Positions 1-8,100 of a stretch of DNA of 64,000 bases are shown piece after piece. The notes beneath the pieces were generated by a model. The model made no database searches, was not told the DNA's origin, and saw nothing but the letters and a program-made list of their open reading frames with translations. The DNA comes from Altererythrobacter sp. GTDB taxonomy: Bacteria > Pseudomonadota > Alphaproteobacteria > Sphingomonadales > Sphingomonadaceae. The position numbers and the translations under genes were made by a program. Position 1 is the stretch's first letter, and each line of letters starts with the position of its first letter. The stretch spans positions 1-64,000 of the forward strand of contig JAPSJS010000004.1 in assembly GCA_031178065.1 (NCBI GenBank). Reading direction: 5' to 3'.

Positions 1-58
1 AATCGCGCGAAGCACCGCTCCTTCTGCTGACGTTGCGCAAAGCGTGCACTGATGTCAG

Positions 59-175
59 GCCGGCGCAGCCTTTCGTGACGTAGCAGTCGCTGCGCCGGCG
101 GCTGAACGGACGGCCGCTTCAGGCGTCCGATCGGTTCGTCTTAATGACCAAGATGTCGGCGACGACTGCTACGCC
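59..175 (+). repeat. Dispersed repeat, copy 1 (outside the main array)
   Basis: Contains core A (TGAACGGACGGCCGCTTCAG, from 103) and core B (ATGTCGGCGAC, ending at 163) of the repeat family that fills 13.3-39.4 kb. It is preceded by a perfect 10-base inverted repeat, GCCGGCGCAG at 59-68 and CTGCGCCGGC at 90-99. Its segment TCGCTGCGCCGGCGGCTGAA also occurs in copy 19 (33.3 kb). Confidence 0.75.
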
Positions 176-232
176 TGATGTGCGCGAACGCGATATCCTC
201 TGATTGGCCATCCCGGCCGTTGGAGAAATGCC

Positions 233-865
233 ATGGGCTACTCAGATCTTGATCCGGCGGTGCATCAACGGCGCCCCTGGAATGCTGGGCAGAATGTCGG
301 CCCGAAGCGACCACTAAAGCCTCGCGACGTTTGGGCCATTCGATTCTATCTCGATGAGCACGGCAGATTGCGTGACCGCGCGCTGTTTGATCTGGCGATC
401 GACAGCAAGCTTCGTGGCTGCGACCTCGTCAAACTAAAGATCGGCGACGTGATCAGTGGCGGAGACATCCGGAACCGATCAACTGTCATCCAGCAGAAGA
501 CGGGCAGGCCCGTCCAGTTTGAGATCATGTCGGAAGCGCGGAAGAGCCTGACGGCGTGGTTGGCACGACGTCGCGGCAACATTCATGACTTCCTCTTTCC
601 CAGCCGCGTGGACTACCTCGGTCACCTCAGCACGCGGCAATATGCTCGGCTCGTCGATGAATGGGTTTCGACCATTGGTCTGGATCAGCGCGAGTACGGC
701 ACCCATTCGCTGCGCCGAACAAAGGCTTCGCTGATCTACAAGGCAACGGGAAACCTGCGAGCGGTGCAGATATTGCTCGGCCATACCAACATCGAGAACA
801 CCGTTCGCTATCTCGGTGTCGATATCGACGATGCACTGACCTTATCCGAGAGAACCGAAATATGA
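233..865 (+). CDS. Minimal tyrosine recombinase (phage integrase family)
   Basis: A 210-residue protein consisting almost only of the catalytic domain of tyrosine recombinases, which cut and rejoin DNA through a 3'-phosphotyrosine. All expected active-site residues are visible: Arg61 (in KLRGCDL), Lys89 (QQKTGRP), His158 and Arg161 (HSLRR), His184 (LLGHTNIENT) and nucleophile Tyr193 (VRYLGV). The N-terminal core-binding domain of normal 300-400 residue integrases is absent, so it resembles the short stand-alone recombinases common in alphaproteobacteria. The ATG follows GGAGAAATGCC. A copy of the dispersed repeat (59-175) lies directly upstream. Target site unknown; the family call is firm. 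Confidence 0.9.
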   Translation: MGYSDLDPAVHQRRPWNAGQNVGPKRPLKPRDVWAIRFYLDEHGRLRDRALFDLAIDSKLRGCDLVKLKIGDVISGGDIRNRSTVIQQKTGRPVQFEIMSEARKSLTAWLARRRGNIHDFLFPSRVDYLGHLSTRQYARLVDEWVSTIGLDQREYGTHSLRRTKASLIYKATGNLRAVQILLGHTNIENTVRYLGVDIDDALTLSERTEI

Positions 866-871
866 GCCATC

Positions 872-901
872 ACCGGCTTCCCGACGGCTCGGGAAGCCGG
901 T
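872..901. terminator. Hairpin between convergent genes
   Basis: Perfect 11-base inverted repeat, ACCGGCTTCCC and GGGAAGCCGGT with an 8-base loop. It lies between the stop of the recombinase and the stop of the facing TonB receptor. There is no T-run, so it is a strong stem but not a textbook intrinsic terminator. Confidence 0.6.
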
Positions 902-937
902 GCGGAGGCATCGTTCAATGGTAACCGTGCTGCGAGT

Positions 938-3217
938 TCAGAATTGAAAGCTGAGCGTGCCGCCAATGGTGCGGAATGCTTCTGGCATCACGATCTTCGC
1001 ATAGCCGTCCGGATTGATGACGCCGGCCGCGTAAGGCGCGTAGAAGCGCTTGTCGAGCAGGTTGCGGGCATAGATGCCGATCCGCCAGCTACCGTCTTCG
1101 GCGCCGATGCCGATCGTCCCGTTGAGCAGACCATAGGCGGCGATCTCGGCATTGGGATCGCCGATGACCGCCTGGGTTTTCGAACGCCACGCCCAGTTGG
1201 CGGAGGCATCGATCTCGAAATCGTCGCCAACCGGTTGCTCGTAATTGGCGCGCAGGACGTATGACCACTTGGGCGCGTTGGGCAGCCGATAGCCGCGATA
1301 GTTGGCGACAGTCGTGGTCGTCCCCGGCGCGACATAGCATCCCTCGCCGACGACGGGCGAGATGGGCTGGCCCGGATAGCAAACGCCGTCGTAGTCGCGG
1401 AAGGTCGCGTCGTTGTAGGCGCCGCTTGCCGACAGGCGCAGCGCCGGGGTGACGCGGAAGCTCGTCTCCACCTCGACGCCCCGCGCGCGAAGCATGCCGG
1501 CGTTGGAGAGATAGAAGGCGGGCGGGGTGACCGTGGTGTCGAAGGTCTGCGCCTGGAAGTCGCGGAAATTCGACCAGTAGAGCGCCAGATTGAACGTGCC
1601 CTTGCCATCGAGGAAGCTCGTCTTGGCGCCGATTTCCCAGCTCTTCACGGTTTCGGGCTTCACCTCACGGATAACGCCGCCGGTGCCATCGATCGCCGGG
1701 CCCTTGAAGCCGGTCGAATAGGTCGCGTAGAACATGACATCGCGGCTCGGCTCGATCTGAATGCCGACTTTGCCTGACAGATTGTCCGCCTTCACCGTGC
1801 CGTCATAGTCGGGCAGCGTGCCGAGCGGGACGGCGGGGAAGGGCAGCGGCGTCACGACCAGCGTGCCGTGGTTGCGGTCGTTCGTATAGCGCATGCCGCC
1901 GATCAGCTTGATCTCATCGGTCAGGGCGAAGGTGGCGTTGCCGAAGGCGGCCAGGCTGCGAACCTGGTTGCTGGCATCGCGGCGCCCGCCGCCCACGACC
2001 ACGGGCATGCCGAACAGCCCGTAATAATTGCCATACTGGGTCGCGTAGCCTGCGTTCTCCGTGCGGTAGTAATAGAGGCCGAGCACGTATTCGAGACGCT
2101 CGCCCCCGGGGGAGGTCAGACGCAGTTCCTGCGTGAACTGGTTGCTGTCGACGCCGCCGTCGCTGTTGTTGAAGACATTGGCGGGTGAAGCGTCGATGTC
2201 CGAGAGTTGCAGCGTCTCGAGATGGCGATAGGCGGTGATCGAGGTCAGGGTGTGGTCGCCAAGCCCGAGATTGACTTCCAGCGATCCGGCATAAAGCGAA
2301 GTGTCCGCGGTCCAGTCGCCATCCATATAGCTCAGATAGACGTCCGGGCCGGGCTTCACCGGAAAGGCGGCGAACTGCGAGTTGTATAGCGCGCTCGAGC
2401 CCAGCGACTGGATGATCGCGCCATCGCGCGCAAAGGCGGTCTGATATTCGCCCGTCAGCAGGAACGAGAGGTTGTCCGCCGGCTCCCATAGCAACCTGCC
2501 GCGGATGCCGTTGTTCTTGCGGTCGCCCACCGCCCGCGATTCATTGAGGACGTAGGGAATCGCGCCGTCCTGGGCATTGCTGTAGCCCGATACGCGCAGC
2601 GCGACGGTGTCGCCGAGCGGCATATTAGCGCTTGCCTGCACCACGCGCTCGTTGCGCTCCCCATATTTGAGGTTGAGCGACATCGAGGGCACATCGAGTT
2701 GCGGTTTCTTCGTGATGACCTGGATCACGCCCGCGCTCGAATTCTTGCCGAACAGCGTGCCTTGCGGGCCGCGCAGAATCTCGATCCGCTCGATGTCGGC
2801 AAAGCCGGTCGAGCCGGGATCGCGCGCCAGCCCGATGACGACCCCGTCGATGACGAGACCCACGGTCTGCTCAACGCCGCTGTCGTAGGTTTGCGTGCCG
2901 ACGCCGCGGATCTGGTAGCCTCCACCATTCGATACCGGGTTGGTGGCAGAGAAGGTCACGTTCGGCGCCAGGTACTGAATGTCGCTGACTTCCTTCAGTC
3001 CCGACTTGGCGAGAGCTTCCCCTGAGACGGCGGTTACCGAGATCGGAACATCCTGCAGGCGCGCTTCGCGGCGGGTCGCGGTGACGATGATTTCGTCGCC
3101 GCTGCCCCTCGCCGCCGTGTCGTCTTTTTCGCTCTGCGCCATGGCGGGCGCCGTCCACAGGGCAGTTGCCGCCACCGTGCCGAGCAAGATGCTTCGTCCC
3201 GCGCCGAATCGATCCAT
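938..3217 (-). CDS. TonB-dependent outer-membrane receptor
   Basis: A 759-residue outer-membrane receptor. A signal peptide ends near AMAQ (about residue 28). The plug domain starts with the TATRREARLQDVP motif and includes IERIEILRGPQGTLFGKNSSAG, typical of sphingomonad receptors for plant and glycan-derived compounds. The long C-terminal beta-barrel ends in the usual aromatic residue (LSFQF). It would import a ligand using TonB/ExbBD energy. Transcribed away from the SGNH hydrolase, with a perfect inverted repeat (3278-3309) between them. Neighbouring GH3, GH20 and GH1 enzymes suggest an oligosaccharide or glycoside substrate; which one cannot be told. Confidence 0.93.
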   Translation of the reverse strand: MDRFGAGRSILLGTVAATALWTAPAMAQSEKDDTAARGSGDEIIVTATRREARLQDVPISVTAVSGEALAKSGLKEVSDIQYLAPNVTFSATNPVSNGGGYQIRGVGTQTYDSGVEQTVGLVIDGVVIGLARDPGSTGFADIERIEILRGPQGTLFGKNSSAGVIQVITKKPQLDVPSMSLNLKYGERNERVVQASANMPLGDTVALRVSGYSNAQDGAIPYVLNESRAVGDRKNNGIRGRLLWEPADNLSFLLTGEYQTAFARDGAIIQSLGSSALYNSQFAAFPVKPGPDVYLSYMDGDWTADTSLYAGSLEVNLGLGDHTLTSITAYRHLETLQLSDIDASPANVFNNSDGGVDSNQFTQELRLTSPGGERLEYVLGLYYYRTENAGYATQYGNYYGLFGMPVVVGGGRRDASNQVRSLAAFGNATFALTDEIKLIGGMRYTNDRNHGTLVVTPLPFPAVPLGTLPDYDGTVKADNLSGKVGIQIEPSRDVMFYATYSTGFKGPAIDGTGGVIREVKPETVKSWEIGAKTSFLDGKGTFNLALYWSNFRDFQAQTFDTTVTPPAFYLSNAGMLRARGVEVETSFRVTPALRLSASGAYNDATFRDYDGVCYPGQPISPVVGEGCYVAPGTTTTVANYRGYRLPNAPKWSYVLRANYEQPVGDDFEIDASANWAWRSKTQAVIGDPNAEIAAYGLLNGTIGIGAEDGSWRIGIYARNLLDKRFYAPYAAGVINPDGYAKIVMPEAFRTIGGTLSFQF

Positions 3218-3277
3218 GATATCCTCCCCATCGGGCGCTGAAAGGCGCCGTTGCTGTCGATGTTCCCGTACAGCCGC

Positions 3278-3309
3278 AACTTACAAGCAGTCAAGATCGC
3301 TTGTAAGTT
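3278..3309. promoter_or_regulatory. Perfect inverted repeat, likely operator (TTACAA/TTGTAA)
   Basis: AACTTACAAGC, a 10-base spacer, then GCTTGTAAGTT: 11 of 11 bases match. It sits in the divergent promoter region of the TonB receptor and the SGNH hydrolase. The same half-site recurs ahead of the TetR gene (5178-5187) and as a second perfect inverted repeat ahead of the GH1 gene (13170-13195). The TetR protein encoded at 5202 is the obvious candidate to bind it. Confidence 0.7.
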
Positions 3310-3360
3310 ATTCACGTGGCGGGTAGGTGTTCGAAAAATGCGCAGGAGGGCGAGTTGAAT

Positions 3361-4224
3361 ATGAAATCCTGGATTATCTGGCCGTTGTTGGCCGCTGCAC
3401 CGGCAACCGTGGCGGCGGAGCCCGCGCCCAAGGTTGGCGTCGTCGCCGATCCCTGTGCGAACTTGCCGCCGATGCCGGCCATCGTCTCCGACTATATGAC
3501 CCGTGCAAAGGCGGCGGCCGCGGCCGGCGAGCCCTTGCCGCCGAGGTCGGAGGCGGGAATGGGCATATACCGGCAATGGCAGCAGGAATTGTTGCTTGCC
3601 GACTATCCGGGGCTTTGCCGTTACGCCGAGGCTAACCGTGCATTGCCGCCGGCCACGGCCGATCGCGTGGTCTTCATGGGCGACTCGATCACCGAATTGT
3701 GGCTGCGCGAACAGCCGAGCTTCTTCACCGGCGACCGCATCGACCGCGGGATTGGCGGTCAGACGACGACGCAGATGGTCGCGCGCTTTCGCGCCGATGC
3801 GATCGCGCTCGAACCGCGCATCGTCCATATCATGGCCGGCACCAACGACATTGCGGGCAATGGCGGGCCGACCTCGCTCGACCGGATCGAGGCGAACATT
3901 CGCACGATGGTCGATCTAGCGCAGGCGCACGGTATCGAGGTCGTGCTGGGATCGGTGCTGCCCGCGCAGCGCTTCGACTGGCGGCCCGGCATCGACCCGG
4001 CCGACACGATCGCGGCGCTGAACGAGCGTTTGCGGAAGCTCGCGGCCGACAAGGGTCTTGTCTATGCCGACTACTACAGCGCGCTCGACAATGGCGAAGG
4101 CGGTCTTTCGAAAGAGCACGCCGAGGACGGCGTCCATCCCACGCCCGCCGGCTATGCGGCGATGCGGCCGGTCGCCGAGCGCGCGCTGGCGGCGGCGCGC
4201 GCCAGCGAACTAGAGGGCGGATAG
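3361..4224 (+). CDS. Exported SGNH/GDSL-family hydrolase
   Basis: A 287-residue protein with an N-terminal signal peptide (MKSWIIWPLLAAAPATVAAE). The SGNH blocks are present: block I VVFMGDSITELW (catalytic Ser), block II Gly in RGIGGQTT, block III MAGTNDIAGN (Asn), block V EDGVHPTPAGY (Asp and His). These enzymes remove acyl groups from sugars or other esters. The ATG at 3361 is chosen because GCAGGAGGGCGAG lies just upstream and the signal peptide starts there; an in-frame start at 3316 would bury it. Its end overlaps the stop of the facing TIM-barrel gene by 15 bases. Probably a deacetylase for the glycoside locus (inference). Confidence 0.88.
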   Translation: MKSWIIWPLLAAAPATVAAEPAPKVGVVADPCANLPPMPAIVSDYMTRAKAAAAAGEPLPPRSEAGMGIYRQWQQELLLADYPGLCRYAEANRALPPATADRVVFMGDSITELWLREQPSFFTGDRIDRGIGGQTTTQMVARFRADAIALEPRIVHIMAGTNDIAGNGGPTSLDRIEANIRTMVDLAQAHGIEVVLGSVLPAQRFDWRPGIDPADTIAALNERLRKLAADKGLVYADYYSALDNGEGGLSKEHAEDGVHPTPAGYAAMRPVAERALAAARASELEGG

Positions 4225-5106
4225 GAAGCGATAGGCCGCGCCGATTGCGCCGATTACCCGATCGGCGGGCGTGTCCTCCTCCTCGATGAAGGCATAGCGG
4301 ACGCCGGCCGCCGCCATCGCTTTCATCGTCGCGCGGAAGTCGATGACGCCTGTGCCGATCGGGGCAGTTCGCGGGATCCGGTCGACGGCTGGTTCGAAGC
4401 CCGGTTTCCAATCCTTGAGATGCGCGAGCGGCGCGCGCGGCCCGAGCCTCTTCAGGTAGGGCAGGGGATCGACGCCCGCTGCGATGGTATTGCCGATATC
4501 GAGTTCGAAATCGACGAGCGCCGGATCGCAGCGCTCGATCATGTCGTCGAACGCGTAGCGATCGCCGAAGCGGATGAAGTCGAGCCCATGCGTGTGATAG
4601 GCGAAACGCATCCCCGCCTCTTTCACCTTGCCGCCGATTAGATTGAACCGCTCGGCGGTGCGCAGGAAATCGTCGCGCGTCAGGGCGGCGATCGCGTCGC
4701 GAAATACGTTGTCGGACTTGCCGACCAGCGACCGAAATGCGGGGACGAGCGGGACCGGGGCGACAATGTAGTCCATGCCGATTTCGGCGCATTGACCGAT
4801 CAGGCGCTCGATCTCCGCATCCTCCATATCGGCGCGCACCGCGTGGGCGCCGGCGGCGTTCAAGCCGTTCTGTTCGAGAATGCCGCGAATGGCCGGCGCG
4901 GCGCGCTCGTAGAATCCGGCGAACTCGACATGCCGCACGCCCGTGGCGGCGATGGCGGCCATGGTGCCCTCGAAGTCCTTCGCCAGCAGTTCGCGCGCCA
5001 TGTAGAGCTGCACGCCGATGGCGGGCCTCACGGCGGCTCCCCGCGCGATCGCTGGCATCACCACGCTCGCCACGCCCGCGGCGAGGAACATGCGCCGATC
5101 GATCAT
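4210..5106 (-). CDS. Tat-exported sugar phosphate isomerase/epimerase-like TIM barrel
   Basis: A 298-residue protein of the xylose-isomerase-like TIM-barrel family (AP_endonuc_2). It begins MIDRRMFLAAG, a twin-arginine signal, so it acts folded in the periplasm. Family motifs include GVQLYMAREL, the metal-ligand region FAYHTHGLDF, and FELDIGN followed later by AHLKDWKP. The ATG at 5106 has GGGGGAGA just upstream; a frame extending to 5160 would place charged residues before the signal. It is a paralogue of the protein at 48126-48968, which lies in a 3-keto-glycoside operon, so a role on oxidised sugars is plausible. Exact reaction unknown. Confidence 0.85.
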   Translation of the reverse strand: MIDRRMFLAAGVASVVMPAIARGAAVRPAIGVQLYMARELLAKDFEGTMAAIAATGVRHVEFAGFYERAAPAIRGILEQNGLNAAGAHAVRADMEDAEIERLIGQCAEIGMDYIVAPVPLVPAFRSLVGKSDNVFRDAIAALTRDDFLRTAERFNLIGGKVKEAGMRFAYHTHGLDFIRFGDRYAFDDMIERCDPALVDFELDIGNTIAAGVDPLPYLKRLGPRAPLAHLKDWKPGFEPAVDRIPRTAPIGTGVIDFRATMKAMAAAGVRYAFIEEEDTPADRVIGAIGAAYRFLSAL

Positions 5107-5177
5107 TCCAAGTCTCCCCCTGCGCCGCCTTTTGGCTTGCCATGTTTCTATCCCGGCCATATGTAACGGTCAATCCT

Positions 5178-5187
5178 GCTTGTAAAT
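5178..5187. promoter_or_regulatory. Half-site of the TTACAA/TTGTAA operator
   Basis: GCTTGTAAAT lies 15 bases before the TetR start codon and matches the right arms of the perfect inverted repeats at 3299 and 13186. The left arm is not conserved here, so binding is less certain than at the other two sites. It would fit autoregulation. Confidence 0.4.
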
Positions 5188-5201
5188 GTGGAGATCGAGG
5201 G

Positions 5202-5834
5202 ATGGCTGAGAAACCGCGTCGGCGGACGCAGGCGGAACGAAGCGCGGGGACGCGCGAAGCCTTGCTTTCGGCGGCGATCGAAACGCTCCACGAACACGGT
5301 TATGCGGCGACCTCGACGATGCTCGTCGCCGAGAAGGCGGGGGTTAGCCGGGGGGCGATGCTCCACCAGTTCCGCACCAAGGCCGACCTGATGACGTTCG
5401 TGGTCGAGGCGGTGTTCGAGGAAGAGCTGGAACGCTACGCCGAACATTTGAGGGGGATGGCCGATCCGGAGCAAAGGCTGCTCGCATTTTCCGAAATGGC
5501 GTGGGACGTGCTCAGTCGGCCGTCGGGTGTCGCCGTGCTCGAGATCCTGCAGGGGTCGCGCAGCGATCCGCATCTCTGCGAGAAGCTGGCGCCCGTGCAG
5601 ACCCGGATCGAGGAACAGGCGCTCGCCTTCACGCACCTGGCGGCTCCGGGCGACACCCGAGGCGCGATGGCGGTAATGCGCCTGATCGTCTGGGCGATCC
5701 GCGGCCTGTCGATTGCGCAGGTGTTGGCGCCCGTACCCGGAAGCGTGAAAGATTCCGTGAAGGTGCTTCGCCGCCTGATCGAGGCTGGGCTCGAAACCGG
5801 CGTCCTGTCGGTGCGCAGCCAAGAAGACATCTAA
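5202..5834 (+). CDS. TetR/AcrR-family transcriptional regulator
   Basis: A 210-residue regulator. The N-terminal helix-turn-helix occupies roughly residues 17-62 (REALLSAAIETLHEHGYAAT, then VAEKAGVSRGAMLHQFRTKADL), a clear TetR DNA-binding domain. The C-terminal half is the variable ligand-binding and dimer domain. The ATG at 5202 has GAGATCGAGG upstream. It heads a plus-strand run with GH3, carboxylesterase and GH20 genes (14-base gap to GH3) and is divergent from the TIM-barrel gene. It probably represses the glycoside locus through the TTACAA/TTGTAA sites and is released by a sugar or aglycone; that is inference. Confidence 0.9.
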   Translation: MAEKPRRRTQAERSAGTREALLSAAIETLHEHGYAATSTMLVAEKAGVSRGAMLHQFRTKADLMTFVVEAVFEEELERYAEHLRGMADPEQRLLAFSEMAWDVLSRPSGVAVLEILQGSRSDPHLCEKLAPVQTRIEEQALAFTHLAAPGDTRGAMAVMRLIVWAIRGLSIAQVLAPVPGSVKDSVKVLRRLIEAGLETGVLSVRSQEDI

Positions 5835-5847
5835 ACAGGAGAGGGAA

Positions 5848-8097
5848 ATGGGACGCGCGATACCCACCGCCGTGCTGGCGGTTGCGATGGCATGTGCAAT
5901 GCCGGCCACGGCCGAACAGGCGGGCGACACAAACCGGAACCAGGAGAATACCGTGGATGAGCGCGCCGCCGCGTTGGTCGATTCGATGACGCTGGAGGAG
6001 CAGATCGCTCTGACCACGTCGGTATCGGGCGGCAGCCTGCTCGAGCTTGGCGTTCCGCTCCCCGATTTCATTCCGGAAGCGATGCGCGTGCCCAAGCCCG
6101 AGGGGGCGATCGGCACTGCGGGTTTCGTCCCCGCGATCGAGCGGGTCGGCTTCCCCGCGCTGCACCTTGCCGACGCCAGCCTCGGACTGGCCGACATCGG
6201 CTATCTGCGTCCCGGCCAGCAATCGACTTCGCTACCCGCCACGCTGTCGCTCGCGGCGACGTTCGATCCGGAGATGGCGCGCGAAGCGGGGCGGATCATC
6301 GGCGCGGAAGCGTTCGCGAAGGGCGTCAACGTGATGCTCGCCGGCGGCGTCAACCTCGCGCGCGAACTGCGCAATGGGCGCAATTTCGAATACCTCGGCG
6401 AAGACCCGCTCCTCGCCGGCATGATGGTGGCGGAGCAGATCGCCGGCATCCAGGATCACCACGTCGCCTCCACGATCAAGCACTACGCGCTCAATCCGCA
6501 GGAGAGCGGACGCTTCGTCTACAACGCTCGCATCGACGAAGCGGCGCTGCGTGAATCGGACCTGCTCGCCTTCGAGATCGGCATCGGGCGCGGCAGGCCC
6601 GCCGCCATCATGTGCGCCTACAACAAGGTCAACGGCACTTACGCGTGCGAGAACGAGTTTCTCCTTAACGACGTGCTCAAGGGCGACTGGGGCTTTCGCG
6701 GCTGGGTGATGTCGGACTGGGGCGCAGTTCACAGCCTTGCGCCGTCGGTTAAAGCCGGGCTCGATCAGGAGTCGCCGCAGGACAAGGATTACTTCGGCGG
6801 TCTTGCCGAGGCGGTGCGGACCGGCGAAATCGACCGCGAGCGAGTGCGCAACATGGCGTTTCGCATCGTGCGGTCGATGATGGCGGTCGGCGCTCTCGAG
6901 CATCCTGCGACACCGGGCGGCGCGATCGACAAGGAAGCCCATAGCGCCCGCGCCCAAGCGCTTGCCGAGGCGGGCATGGTCCTCCTCAAGAACGACGGCA
7001 TCCTGCCGCTTGCCGCCGAAGCGAAGTCAATCGCGGTGATCGGTCGCCACGCCGACAAGGGCGTGCCGATCGGTGGCGGCTCGTCGCAGGTCATTCCCTG
7101 GGGCGGCGTCTATCGCGACGCTCCAGGCGCCAACCCGCTCTCGGCGTTGCTTGCACCTAGTTATGGCCTTTCGTCGCCGCTGAAGGCGCTACGGGCCGCG
7201 CTGCCGGGCGCCGACATCGTGTTCGACGATGGCAGCGATGCGGAGCGCGCCGCCGCGGTCGCCGCCGAGGCCGATCTGGTGGTCGTCTATGCCGTGAAGC
7301 CCGAGATGGAAGGCATCGACCACGCCGATTTCTCGCTCCCTTATGAGCAGGATGCGATGATCGACGCTGTGGCGACAGCCAATCCCAAAACGGTCGTCGT
7401 ACTGCAGACGGGCAATCCCGTTGTGATGCCGTGGCTGGACAAGGTCGGGGCCGTGCTCGAGGCCTGGTTCTCGGGCCAGCGCGGCGGCCAGGCGATGGCG
7501 GCGATCCTGACTGGGACGAGTTCGCCGCAGGGCCGCCTGCCGATCACCTTTCCCGCCTCGGCCGAGCAGCTGCCGCACAAGACGGTCGTGGGCTACGACC
7601 CCGCCAAGCAGCGTCCGCTTGGCATCGGCGTCAAATATGATCCTTTCCCGATCGACTATGTGGAAGGCAGCGACATTGGTTACCGCTGGTTCGATAGAGC
7701 GGACGTAAAGCCGCTCTTTCCCTTCGGTTTCGGGCTGACCTACACCAGCTTCGGTTATGACGGACTGGAGTTTCGGGGTGGCGAAGGCCTCAGCGTGAAG
7801 GCGCGGATCACCAACACCGGCGCACGCGAGGGGACGGAAGTCGCGCAGCTCTATGTCGCGCCGCCGGGGCGCTCGCACCGCCTGGCCGGCTGGACGAAAG
7901 TGACGCTGAAACCCGGCGAAAGCCGCGAAATCACCATCGACGCCCATCCGTGGCTGCTGCTCTCTTACGACGATGAAGCGGGGCAGTGGGTGCGGCCACG
8001 CGGTGAATATAGCTTCTTCGTCGGAAAGTCGGCGGGCGAGCCGATGCTGACGGGCAGCGCCGTGCTGACCGCCGCCACCCAAGACCGGGCGCGCTGA
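5848..8097 (+). CDS. GH3-family beta-glucosidase-type glycoside hydrolase
   Basis: A 749-residue exported glycoside hydrolase of family 3, which removes terminal beta-linked sugars with retention. A signal peptide ends near ATAEQ (residue 25). The N-terminal (alpha/beta)8 domain has the KHYALNPQE segment and the nucleophile motif VMSDWGAV with Asp290. The alpha/beta sandwich domain and a C-terminal fibronectin-III-like domain (VKARITNTGAREGTEVAQLY) follow in the usual order. RBS AGGAGAGGG precedes the ATG. The stop is 3 bases from the next start, so it is co-transcribed with the carboxylesterase. Substrate (beta-glucoside, xyloside or other) cannot be read from sequence. Confidence 0.93.
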   Translation: MGRAIPTAVLAVAMACAMPATAEQAGDTNRNQENTVDERAAALVDSMTLEEQIALTTSVSGGSLLELGVPLPDFIPEAMRVPKPEGAIGTAGFVPAIERVGFPALHLADASLGLADIGYLRPGQQSTSLPATLSLAATFDPEMAREAGRIIGAEAFAKGVNVMLAGGVNLARELRNGRNFEYLGEDPLLAGMMVAEQIAGIQDHHVASTIKHYALNPQESGRFVYNARIDEAALRESDLLAFEIGIGRGRPAAIMCAYNKVNGTYACENEFLLNDVLKGDWGFRGWVMSDWGAVHSLAPSVKAGLDQESPQDKDYFGGLAEAVRTGEIDRERVRNMAFRIVRSMMAVGALEHPATPGGAIDKEAHSARAQALAEAGMVLLKNDGILPLAAEAKSIAVIGRHADKGVPIGGGSSQVIPWGGVYRDAPGANPLSALLAPSYGLSSPLKALRAALPGADIVFDDGSDAERAAAVAAEADLVVVYAVKPEMEGIDHADFSLPYEQDAMIDAVATANPKTVVVLQTGNPVVMPWLDKVGAVLEAWFSGQRGGQAMAAILTGTSSPQGRLPITFPASAEQLPHKTVVGYDPAKQRPLGIGVKYDPFPIDYVEGSDIGYRWFDRADVKPLFPFGFGLTYTSFGYDGLEFRGGEGLSVKARITNTGAREGTEVAQLYVAPPGRSHRLAGWTKVTLKPGESREITIDAHPWLLLSYDDEAGQWVRPRGEYSFFVGKSAGEPMLTGSAVLTAATQDRAR

Positions 8098-8100
8098 GCG

